From Xanthostigma xanthostigma (lineage: Eukaryota; Arthropoda; Insecta; Raphidioptera; Raphidiidae), in NCBI GenBank assembly GCA_963575645.1, contig OY754469.1:17626001-17690000 (forward strand): a DNA stretch of 64,000 bases, written 5' to 3'. This document shows positions 23,899-33,578 of the stretch, piece after piece (the stretch's first letter is position 1; every line of letters starts with the position of its first letter). The notes beneath the pieces were generated by a model that was given only the letters and a program-made list of their open reading frames with translations, did no database searches and was not told the DNA's origin. Position numbers and translations under genes: made by a program.

Positions 23899-24600
23899 AC
23901 CATTCCAACCTACAAGTGGGGAATGGTAGGTACTAGTTTAGGTCAAAAATCACTTTTCAAAAATTTTACAATATCTTTCCGTTTTGAGGTCCCCCGAATC
24001 CAAAAAACATATTTTTGAAAAAACTCTGTGCGTCTGTTTGTCTGTGAACACGATACAGGTCAAACGGATGAGCGGATTGAAACCAAATTTTGGAAGGATG
24101 TTTGGTATGCGAATATGAAGAGCCCTATTGTTTTTGGGGAAAATCGACGCATGCGCAGAAGAGATATATGCTATAACGGTGTTTTTTATATAATAATGGT
24201 ATACTTTTCATAACGGCTTATTATTCCATTTATTTTTTCAAGAAAGTTTCGTTAATAATTTTTTTTCTAAACTCTATAGTTTCGGAAATATTTTGAAAAT
24301 AAAAAAAAATCATCCGCTCTTTTTTATGGATCTGTCAGAAATTAACTAGTTCGGCATGCTTTGATTAATTTCTACATGACGTGGAACATATTATGTAGGT
24401 TACCATGGCAACGAATAGCAAATATCATATTGAATACTAGCCATTACCCGCGTCACATCACACGATATCAGAAATTTTATTTTCTTTATTATAATCAAAT
24501 GCCAACATTTTTGAAGTTGGAATGGTCCCGTAGCCCAATTGGCTGGAATTTTTTCCTAATTACAATTTTAAAAGAAGATTTAAAAGAAAGCGTAAAATAA
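23899..24600 (+). mobile_element. Dispersed ~600-bp repeat family, copy 1
   Basis: Begins at ACCATTCCAACC; one end forms a hairpin with 9-bp arms (TACCATTCC / GGAATGGTA, 23,898-23,930). It contains the phrases gtgcgtctgtttgtctgtg, cgcatgcgcagaagagatat and catattgaatactagccatt that define the family, and near the other end gttggaatggtcccgtagcc. No coding capacity. In the reverse direction the hairpin is followed by CTAA and a T, reminiscent of a Helitron 3' end, but copy 2 does not keep this, so the class is open. Confidence 0.7.
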
Positions 24601-24962
24601 CAGAATTTTGAGTCTTGATGTGGCCGTCTATTTATTTACTCACAGTTCAAGTACTTCTATTAAATTGAGACGTATACTCAATGCTTTGTTTTTTTACGCT
24701 TTTTAGTGATCCTTTTTGAACGAGGTTCAATTTTTATGTTTTAGTTTTTGGTGGTTTTGTAATAATATGTAGTTTACACATTATCAATTGCCTTCCTGCT
24801 TAAAATTTTAAACTAAACTAAAAAAAAATGGTTGTCTGTAAAGTCGGTTTACGGACGATAGTTTTACGTGATAACGTATTCCGTAATACAGAACCTGAAT
24901 TTATATAAATATAATAATTCGAATCTATGATATTGCATCTTTCGCTTCAAATTTAGGTAAAT

Positions 24963-25258
24963 TTTATTAAGTAGAATAATAAAACACTATAAAAAGTACA
25001 CTATTATTATATAAAAAACAACTATGGCATGTATCTCTTTTGCGCATGCGCCGATTTTCCCCAAAAAATTTACCAAAATTTCTAGTAAAAATAGATAGAG
25101 TAAAAACCGTTTTAAAAACTATATTATTATTATATAAAACATCATTATAAGAGATATATTCTTTTACGCATGCGCCGATGTTCCCCAAAAACAATAGGCC
25201 ACTTCATATTTGCATATCAAACATCCTCCCAAAATTTGGTTTCAATCCGCTTATCCTT
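24963..25258 (-). mobile_element. Dispersed repeat family, copy 4 (fragment)
   Basis: Inverse orientation to copy 1. The segment around gcgcatgcgccgattttcccc is present twice (about 25,000-25,065 and 25,125-25,195), so this is a rearranged or doubly inserted fragment. It is followed by the segment complementary to the 'ggattgaaaccaaattttgg' phrase. Confidence 0.65.
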
Positions 25259-25898
25259 GGTGTCGGAATGATAAGAAATGTCAAAAGTGACGTTTGCAAC
25301 TGTCAAAGTATTATGTTCTAATAATAATTAGTTATTCCAATAGTTAACTTAGAAGGCGTTGCATTTCACAAAATACTAATGTCAAAAAATTGAATTAAAC
25401 ATTAGAAATGCAGCCGTTTTCATGTTAAGACAAGACATACGTTATTTTCTAATTTCCATGTACGGCAAACAAAGACAACCGACCGCGTCGCGCCATGCAT
25501 TAGACAACATTGCATTTATACAGCTATTTTTCTATATAAATTTGTATAAAAAAACTGTTTAGGCAAATTCTGTTATACGAAATCTATGTAAAATATTCTC
25601 CTCTTTCGTTTAAGACTGGTTTCAAACCGATCTGATTTAAATTGAGCGAGAAATTAGCAAAAAGCACGCACAGGGTCAGGCGGAACGTTACGCGTTACGC
25701 GTTACGAACGTTAGGAACGTTAGGAACGTTACGTTATACTTTTTCGTGCATGCAGTCGGTGTTTTATCAATTTATAAGATTGGTGATTCATCAATTTATA
25801 AGACGTTATCACGTCAAAAACTGCTGAATATTTAAGGAAAATTTATGTGAGACCATTGAAAAGAAAAAGATTCATCAAAATCGATTCACTAATGCTGG
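25259..25898. other. Intergenic DNA with short GTTACG repeats
   Basis: No gene. Positions 25,684-25,736 are a short irregular run of cgttacg and aacgttagg units. Confidence 0.5.
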
Positions 25899-26220
25899 CA
25901 GGGGCGGATGGGCTCAACTATTCCGGCCCGGAAAGTAAGATACATGATTACTATTTTTTTCTTTGAGGGCCAGCGCTAGCTTTTGCCGCCCTGTACAAAG
26001 TAAGCGTTTGATCGCTCTCTATTCGCCGCCACAAAAATATATATAACTTACGGTTGTGAGAGCTATCACAACAAAGACAAAAACACATTATAAATTTGAC
26101 CTTAGAATCAAGAAATAAAAATAAAATCATTCTATTTAATAAAAAAGATATAAACTAATATAGGCGGGCTCTGACCTACCGGAAAAACTCCCAAAGTCTC
26201 TGTGGGCCCATCGGTCCCTG
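25899..26220. mobile_element. hAT-type MITE with perfect 8-bp target duplication
   Basis: Ends CAGGGGCGGATGGGCTCAAC and (reversed) CAGGGACCGATGGGCCCACA. Perfect flanking duplication AATGCTGG (25,891-25,898 and 26,221-26,228). 322 bp, non-coding. The intact duplication suggests a relatively recent insertion. Confidence 0.88.
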
Positions 26221-26439
26221 AATGCTGGAGATATTATGAGGTAAAATATTAAAAAAAAAATCTTTTTTTGGCATTAGTTAAAAACGACTAAACCGATTAA
26301 AAAAAAGATATGATACTAATCGTGAAACATTCTGAACAAAGAGCATGAAAAATTGAGGACGATAAGCGATGCTGTCGTCACGCACCAAGCTAAAAAAGAC
26401 GTGCCTCTTGGATATGCATTTGTAAAAGTCACACATGAT

Positions 26440-26581
26440 AGGTATGTTCCAAGCAGCCAGCAAACGGGCACGAAACCGTCACTGTCATGCGCAGGTAGCT
26501 AAAACGTGTTCCAAAACCAATACAGTTTCGTTTTAGCTACAGCGCTTTCATTTCCGTTTGTTGGCTGCTTGGAACATACCT
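26440..26581. mobile_element. Palindromic MITE family, copy A (3-bp duplication GAT)
   Basis: 142 bp, almost entirely self-complementary. Ends AGGTATGTTCCAAGCAGCCA and its inverse TGGCTGCTTGGAACATACCT. Flanked by GAT on both sides (26,437-26,439 and 26,582-26,584). Can fold into one long hairpin. Confidence 0.88.
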
Positions 26582-26589
26582 GATGGCAT

Positions 26590-26753
26590 CAGTGCCCTAA
26601 CTAGGGCGATGTTAGCGGTACCCAGGAACAGGGAACAGACCCTGGAGGGGCGCAGAAGTGACCTGATCAGGAGCCGGGTAAGATTAGAACATTTTTCAAG
26701 GGTGCAGTTACAGAATCTCGCACCGAGCGCATAAAAGGCTAGTTACGGCACTG
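26590..26753. mobile_element. hAT-type MITE with perfect 8-bp target duplication, next to palindromic MITE
   Basis: Ends CAGTGCCCTAACTAGGG and (reversed) CAGTGCCGTAACTAGCC. Perfect duplication GATGGCAT at 26,582-26,589 and 26,754-26,761. The left duplication begins at the first base after the neighbouring palindromic MITE, so it overlaps that element's 3-bp duplication. Confidence 0.88.
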
Positions 26754-26905
26754 GATGGCATGGCGAAACGGCGGCAAGTAAGTGAAAAAAATTTCAATCA
26801 ACTTTAAAGATATTGAAATTTGACGTATTATAACAAACAAAATAAAATTTCTGTAATCGCGTGCAGTGACGTGGTTAACGACCAGTATTAAATAATATAT
26901 TTACT

Positions 26906-27544
26906 ACTAGCGGTCCCGTCCGGTTTCACCCGGGTGTAAAAGAACGAATAGGGAAGGGAGAAACATGAGTACACACATTCATCTTAGTTTACCGAAATGA
27001 ATGTTGTGTCCAAATTTCATGATGATCGGAGTAACCGTTCAAAAGTTTTTGTCGATAAACAGCAGTATTTATACTTTTTTTAACTAAGATTTTTTTTTAA
27101 TTAATTAAATAAAATTAAAATAAATTTAAATGTAAGCCTTAGAAGAAAGCAATGTAGAAAATTAAAAAAATATATATATATTCGCCCAACGTAGGGCTTG
27201 AACCCACGTCCCACGACCCTGATATTGACAGACGTGTGCTCTACAGATTGAGCTAGCCGACGTTGTATTCTGACAACGCTAATATGAGAATATTAGTATT
27301 AGTATATTAGTTAGTGCATTTCACCTGAAGAGAAGCTTATTTTTGAGATACATTGTGCAACATTTTTCATTAATGCTCCGCTCCTAATGATCGTAGCCTG
27401 ATTTTATATAGCCTATAGCCTTCCTCGATAAATGGGCTATCCAACAATAAAATTTTTTTTTCAATTTGAACCAGTAGTTCCTGAGATTAGCGCGTTCAAA
27501 CAACAAACAAAACAAACTCTTCAGCTTTATATATTAGTATAGAT
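26906..27544 (+). mobile_element. Retroelement-like repeat with tRNA-like segment
   Basis: Starts actagcggtcccgtccgg, contains aaatttcatgatgatcggag and ttcaatttgaaccagtagtt, and ends tattagtatagat. These are hallmarks of a widespread insect repeat; inverted fragments of the same family end at about 19,225 and 42,652 (ccgctagt). No reverse transcriptase frame. It encloses the tRNA-like sequence at 27,183-27,262. Confidence 0.6.
27183..27262 (-). pseudogene. tRNA-like sequence (closest to tRNA-Lys)
   Basis: Read on the minus strand it has an A-box-like GGCTAGCTCAATCTGTAGAG and a B-box-like GTGGGTTCAAGCCC, matching the tRNA-Lys pattern closely. However, the acceptor stem does not pair properly, 6 extra bases (gggacg) sit before the T-arm, and the position of the anticodon reads GTC. 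It is therefore a pseudogene or the tRNA-derived head of a SINE rather than a working tRNA. Confidence 0.6.
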
Positions 27545-27960
27545 TCGTTTGCATGGTTACATAATATGGTTTCAGATGTAAAAAATTATCAAAGCTTGCT
27601 TGTCAGCTACCTAATTTCTCTTTGACAGATCTTCAGAACAAAAGAATGACCGATTTTTTCATATTCAAAATAGCTCCGAAACTATAAAGTTTAGAAAAAG
27701 ATTTTTTTTACAAAACTTTCTAGGAAAAACAATGTTCTAGTGGATATCTCTTCGGCGCATGTACAGATTCTCCCCTAAAACAATAGGGCTCTATTTGCAT
27801 GTCAAATATATTATCAAAATTTGGTTTCGGTCTGCTCAAACGTTTGATCTGTACCGTCTTCAAAGACAAACAGACTTATCCAAAAATATGTCTTTGAGAC
27901 TTGGGAAACCTCTGAACCTTTAGATAGGTTTTGCATAAAATTCATTTTTAGTGGGTGTCT
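27545..27960 (-). mobile_element. Dispersed repeat family, copy 5 (fragment)
   Basis: Inverse copy of the 23,899 family: shares gacagatcttcagaaca, ctccgaaactataaagttta, aaaacaatagggctc and caaaatttggtttcggtctg. It is diverged, without the terminal hairpin. Confidence 0.6.
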
Positions 27961-29141
27961 ACTGTCATACGTCGAGAAATGAGTAACTAGGCCAAATAAT
28001 AGGAACGTATCCCACACAGTACCTAATGGGTGATGCGGAAATCTGTTTAATGACAGATTCACTGAATAATTGACATATTTCCTAGGGATTATGAATAATA
28101 AAATACTATACCTATGTCCTATATACCTACTTTAAATTCGCTTACCAAGTTTCAAGCCTAAGTGTGATAATTAATTTAATTATGTTACGTATAGTGAAGC
28201 AGGCGGGTAGCAGCTAATTATTATTATAAAGAAGAAAGACTTTTGCATCCACAAGCACCCAAAACTTATCGCCACCGTTACGCAAGAGATACTCGAGGAC
28301 CAAGTTGAAAATATGCCACTTACTAAATACCAACGAAAGTAACTAGATTTTTTTGGTAGCAATTAAATCATTCAATAATATTTTTATTCTTAATGAGTCA
28401 GAGAATCCTTTCAAAGCAATATCTGTTAATTCTACACACAAAATAGTGGAACTAACAGACACAAACAAAACCGGTGTATATTGTATAAAAAAGTAAGTAA
28501 CACTCCGTATTTATAGTAATATGACGTCATCAATACCAATTGCAGTCAATGTCGTAGTTTTATATTATACTATATCGAGTACCCAGAGTAAAGCGAAAGT
28601 TGTGTACATATACAGATGTGAGATTCGGGCGTCGGCTGTGGCGTCTGGAACGGACGTGTCCAGGAGAAGGTGCGACAGAAATACAGTTTGTGGTCCTATG
28701 ATACTTGTGTCGACGTCTGATGACGCTATTTGAATCCAGTGGGCATATAGAGCAATTTGTTTTAACACGTGTGGTGTCGCGAACTATATGTATTATATAT
28801 TATGTTGATATCGACCTCGGTCACTGCTGAACCGGTTGGATGTACGAATCATTTATACGACTCTCAACAAATTATACAATGTGACCAAACAATGTATAGA
28901 GAACTAAATAATAGTTAAAAATAAATAAATAAACCTTCTTCCTTTGGCAAGATTTAATATAAAATAAAATAGATTCTTGCCTACATGTACATGTTTCGAC
29001 AAATTGCAAGAGGTGAAGGAGTATAATCTATTATTATAAATAATAGTTGTTTATGTATCTTGTTCGTAAATGGAGGTATTTAGATGAGGAATTAACATTA
29101 TGTTAAAACGAGCGACAACAAGTTTTAAACAGTCACTCGAA
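27961..29141. other. Intergenic DNA, with a less AT-rich block at 28,500-28,750
   Basis: No supported gene. Positions 28,521-28,740 have near-balanced base composition and a CRE-like TGACGTCA (28,522-28,529). This could be a promoter or untranslated exon, but neither strand gives a persuasive protein. Confidence 0.35.
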
Positions 29142-30206
29142 CAGAGATGGACTTTCCATAAGGCCGACTAGGCCCCGGCTTAGGGTGGCAAGATATTAGG
29201 GGCGGCCGCGCGGGGAGCGTGGGGAGTAGACATGGGAAAAATCATTACTATGTGATCACAGTGACTGTTATTCCAGTTACACAAAAATCACAGTGAAAAA
29301 CCATCGTGACTTTGTCACGTCGATCCCGACCGCGCAAACACTCGGTCGGACGTTACGTCGGTTACTCGGTGGGGAGCACCAACAAATTAACTGTTCTAGT
29401 TCGTGGTGGAAAATATTTATTTACAATTAGTGAAACGTTAACAAAACAAATAAACAAACAAACTCAAAAGTACTTCTCTATAACATGACAGAAACAAAAC
29501 AGCAATTCTAACTAATAAAATAAAATAATAAGTAATGAAGAATACAAAGTCACTACATTTATGTACAGTAAATACTATATGACTACATACACAAGATTAT
29601 TTGTAGGAACACCAAAGTTTATTTAGCACACTTATTTATTAACTATTTATTTCAGCAGTTACCTCAGTACTATTTTCGGTACAAACTGTCAATTTATGTC
29701 ACAACTATTTGTTGATTGTTAACTCGATAAAACACAATGTATGCCTACTGAGCTATCGCAGTGGTTTATATATGCGCTGGATAGTTCTTTCTTTTTCTTG
29801 CATCCATTGTTGTCTGGAATTTGGCAACAAAGCCTTTTTTTTACTTACGCATATTGTTATTGTTTGAACAATGAAGCCGATTGTTGCCCCATAACAATCC
29901 GTGTGTAACATTGTTAAAACAACAAGCCGATTATTGTCCCACAACAATCTGTGTGTCATTGTTAGAATGACGATCCGATTGTCGTCTTACGAAATTTTTT
30001 GCCGTCCCAATGGTGAGCATGTAACAGTAGGTACATAAAACTTTTGAACTATGAAGTAAATATTTTCTGGCAGGTGCAAGTTGAATTGAATGTAGTATTG
30101 TTTCCGTAAGTAGGTACTAATTACATTTTTACTCTGCAAAAATCAGCAGGAAAGGGCGGCTACTACTGAATGGCCTAGGACGGCCGAGACTGATACTCCG
30201 CCTCTG
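29142..30206. mobile_element. Non-autonomous hAT-like element (1.07 kb)
   Basis: Left end CAGAGATGGACTTTCC then ggccccggcttagggtggc; right end reversed CAGAGGCGGAGTAT, with ggcctaggacggcc inside it. Flanks CACTCGAA and TACTTGAG agree at 5 of 8, consistent with an old 8-bp duplication. The interior contains several near copies of 'acaacaagccgatt.ttgtccc'. No transposase. Confidence 0.6.
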
Positions 30207-30402
30207 TACTTGAGTCATAACATAATTACGAACGAGATACATATAGGTACTATTGTGATGTTATAAAATAAAATTCTTTACTGTAAATAGGTCAAAACTG
30301 TTATTATTATCAAAGGGTTATTATTAAATTTACTTCTTTATGTCTATCTATCTATCTATAAATTTTATTAGAGTAATGCATAAAGTATTGTCAGAAAATC
30401 TT

Positions 30403-30564
30403 AGGTATGTTCCAAGAAGTCTGCAAATGGACACGAAACCATCATCCGCATACACAGTAGCTAAAAAAAAAAAACTGTGTGTATCGGTTTTGGAATACGT
30501 TTTAGCTACCTGCGCATGACGGTGACGGTTTCGTGTCCGTTTGCTGGCTGCTTGGAACATACCT
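30403..30564. mobile_element. Palindromic MITE family, copy B (3-bp duplication CTT)
   Basis: Ends AGGTATGTTCCAAGAAG and CTGCTTGGAACATACCT, flanked on both sides by CTT. Inner arms pair over most of the length (cacgaaaccatcatccgcat against atgacggtgacggtttcgtg). Confidence 0.88.
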
Positions 30565-31553
30565 CTTATTTGACAATGACCTTAGATTGTGACTAGACAA
30601 TAGGCATTAAGAAAAGCATTGTAAAATTTTAAATCGGATCTGCTCAAATCATAATACTGATCAATTGAGACGCAGTTTTTTGCGCAATTTCCACTTCGAT
30701 TCGACGTTTTTCCACGTATTTTGATCAAAATTTAGCTGCAAAAGCGATCTTTTCTATGTAGATTAGTAATTCGTTTTTGAGTACAATCTAATCGTCTATA
30801 TATTGGGTCCTGCTGCCTGCATATAATATATAAACACTGTAATTAAATTACCACAACGTAAGGTCATTGTCAAATACTTTTTTTTGACAATGCTTTCTGC
30901 AATCGTAAGTGTGAATGGTGTAAATACTACTGTTCATTGTTTTTCGTTTTTCGGAACACACTGTATAATGGTTATCTTACAGATAGAGGTAAGACGCATA
31001 TACCTATACATAATGCATATGTGAGGTTGATGAATCATAGTATTATTAGTATTATTGATCTTTAAGCTGCACAAGGTGAGTATACGGCGTCGAAATGTTT
31101 AAATAGCAAAGAGAAAGTGTCCATTTTAAACTAAAAAATACAGGCTGTCGAAAACTGCATAGTTTGCAATAGTATATTACACCACAAGGGCCGAAAGTTT
31201 GATCTTGTGGCGCACAAAAATTATCATTTTGCTCTGTTTAAAATTTCATCTCATCAATGAAAATCATGAGAAAAAGAAATGATTGCTGAAAAGTATCAAA
31301 CGAATAGGTTACTTTATAAAATGCGCCTTCACACTTGACAACAAACGTATAGAGTTTCTAAACATTTTTACCATAACTGCCGTTTACTTTTGACAACTAA
31401 CCAATTAAATTCAAAGATTTAATTACTGTTCAAATGAGACGCTATTACGATATCTTACAAGCTAGTTACTCACTCATACGTTACTAACATGTATATATGT
31501 ATTGCTGTGTAACAAACTGTGCCGAAATAGAAGTTTTGGTACAGTCTGACGTT
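30565..31553. other. AT-rich intergenic DNA
   Basis: No gene, RNA or clear element recognised. Confidence 0.5.
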
Positions 31554-31720
31554 AGGTATGTTCCCAGCAGTCAGAGAACGGTAACAGAACGTCAACGTCT
31601 TGCGCACTAGCTAAAATGAAACTGTTTATATCGATTTTTGACCTAGTGCACAAAACAGTCTTGCGCAATAACAAGACTGTGGCGGTTCTGTTACCGTTCT
31701 CTACTGCTTGGAACAAACCT
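31554..31720. mobile_element. Palindromic MITE family, copy C (3-bp duplication GTT)
   Basis: Ends AGGTATGTTCCCAGCAGTCA and TACTGCTTGGAACAAACCT, flanked by GTT on both sides. The interior (aacggtaacagaacgt against ttctgttaccgttct) is self-complementary but differs in sequence from copies A and B, so it is a subfamily. Confidence 0.85.
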
Positions 31721-33100
31721 GTTGTTACTATCTTATGCGGTAAAATATAGGAAAATGTTTAAACTTTTTTAATAATAAATTGATAATCCAACTGCCATTT
31801 CTATCGACTCCTGGATTAGAACCTAGGAACTCGGCTATTTTTAACTGGGTCGGTCTGGGGCCTAAAAAAACTACCGGGAAAATTGTCAAACGTGTAACTA
31901 AGAAGAAAAAATCCGGACTGGACTGGATCGGCCCACGGAGGACCAGCGGTGTTCCCTGAGGCCAGACCGAAGCTGATTTTCAATCCCAACCATATTTTTC
32001 CCAACACGTCGTATACAGACGAACATACAGTGTCAGAAGAACGCTAAGTCATAAGTATACAATATTGTATTTAAAGGAATCATGATCTTTCATATTATGC
32101 AAATCGATTCTTCTAGTTCATTGCCAACGTCATAATAATTCATAATTCAAATTTTAATATGTCTTTATTTGCACTAATAACACAGGCAGTTGATTCTATT
32201 TGCAATGTTAAAAACACTACTCGCTTTGCTAAACCATGTCGACACAATGCTGTGTTTATGCTAGATATAAATTTTATAGGAACCTACAAATTTAACTTTT
32301 AGTTTCCTTATGAAAAGTTTTCGTATCTATTATCATCGTGTTAGTACAAATTATATTCATATATTGTGAGTAATTTCCATCCATCCAAAGTGCCTTATCC
32401 TTTACAGGACCTTGGCGATCACATCTTTCCAATATTCTCTGTCGTTTATATAGAATATGAGACTTTTCAGAGACATATACATTTTTTTTATTGTCCAACC
32501 AGGTTTTCTCCTACTACCCTTTGACACATTTCCTTGCAGTTTGTTTAACTAAATTAACTTTTGTAATTAGAGGTACTGACCCTTCATATGATTACTATAT
32601 CCATTAATTTGTGACTATGGATTTTATATAATCGATTTTGTTTAAATTCTAGAAGTAAATTTTAAACCAGGATCTAAAAAAATGAATTTTGTGTTTCGTT
32701 TATTCTTTCGGCTCTTATAGGCAAAAAAAAAGTTAAAGGCGCTGTTCTGGTTCGCGCCGTAAATTTTTAAATTGATAACAAAAGTTTAGTATCGCCTTCC
32801 AATATCATGACGCCTACACATTATACGTAGACATTTGGATTTTTTCGTTTCCTATTGCGACGCCGCCTTAGCTCTCGCATTCGCTTGGCACTGGACTTTT
32901 TAGGTTTATTGCATTTCCTTTAATGCGAGCTTTCCACTGACTTACATTTTCTATAATTCCAAGCAGATTAATTACAAGCCTACATCTTTAATAATTTTGT
33001 AATTTTCAATTTAATATCGATTTTCACATAAATTCCGATGACTGTTTTTATTGTCTGACTTTGTGTCCTAGAATAGTTTAGGAACTGACACGCAAGGAAA
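31721..33100. other. Intergenic DNA with element debris
   Basis: Positions 31,842-31,975 hold an inverted pair (gggtcggtctggggcct / aggccagaccgaag) typical of a small transposon end. On the minus strand near 32,380-32,450 the phrase DREYWKDVIAKVL resembles the extreme C-terminus of a LINE polyprotein. Nothing else recognised. Confidence 0.4.
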
Positions 33101-33552
33101 CCATGTCGTCCCAACATTCTGACGCTTGGTACATAAGCTATTTAAGTAATTTAGAGCATTTTTTCTTATAAGATATATATAGGCGGAATCTGAAACCATT
33201 TTAAGATAAAGAGGGTAAAAAATATCAAGATGGCAAAAAAATGGTTAAAAAATAATTTCTGCCGGTTTGTTTTTAGATTCTGTTAGAGCAAAATGACCGG
33301 GAAATACGAGTGGCAGAAATTTTTGACTAATTGCACGCTCCCGAAGCCACTTCTAAGAAAGTGAATTTCTGATCATAAATCCCCTTTCTTAGGGGTGGCT
33401 CGGGGAGGGTAGGTACAATTGGTCAAAAATTTCTGCCATTTGAATTTCCGGTCATTTGACTCTAACAGAACCTAAAAACGAAGCGGAAAATTTTTTTAAA
33501 ATTTTAATCCTCTTTTACCACCTTTGAAATTTTTTATCCGCCCTATCTTAAA
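33101..33552. mobile_element. Long-arm MITE family, copy 1 (right end truncated)
   Basis: Left arm starts ccatgtcgtcccaacattct. It is inverted relative to its right half over more than 150 bp (for example ttctgttagagcaaaatgac against gtcatttgactctaacagaa), with a GC-rich centre near 33,350. The right terminus present in the copy at 49,453 is missing here. Confidence 0.7.
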
Positions 33553-33578
33553 ACTTTACACAAAAACAGACAAAGCAA

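Noticed and set aside
24028..24213. Short frame in the dispersed family (RLFVCEHDTGQ)
   Set aside because: The same phrase appears in several copies in different frames and with gaps, so it is not under protein selection.
27183..27262. Functional tRNA gene
   Set aside because: Broken acceptor stem, extra bases before the T-arm and an inconsistent anticodon position.
28521..28733. Protein-coding exon in the GC-balanced block
   Set aside because: Open on both strands at once, without recognisable protein or splice context; left as a possible regulatory or untranslated segment.
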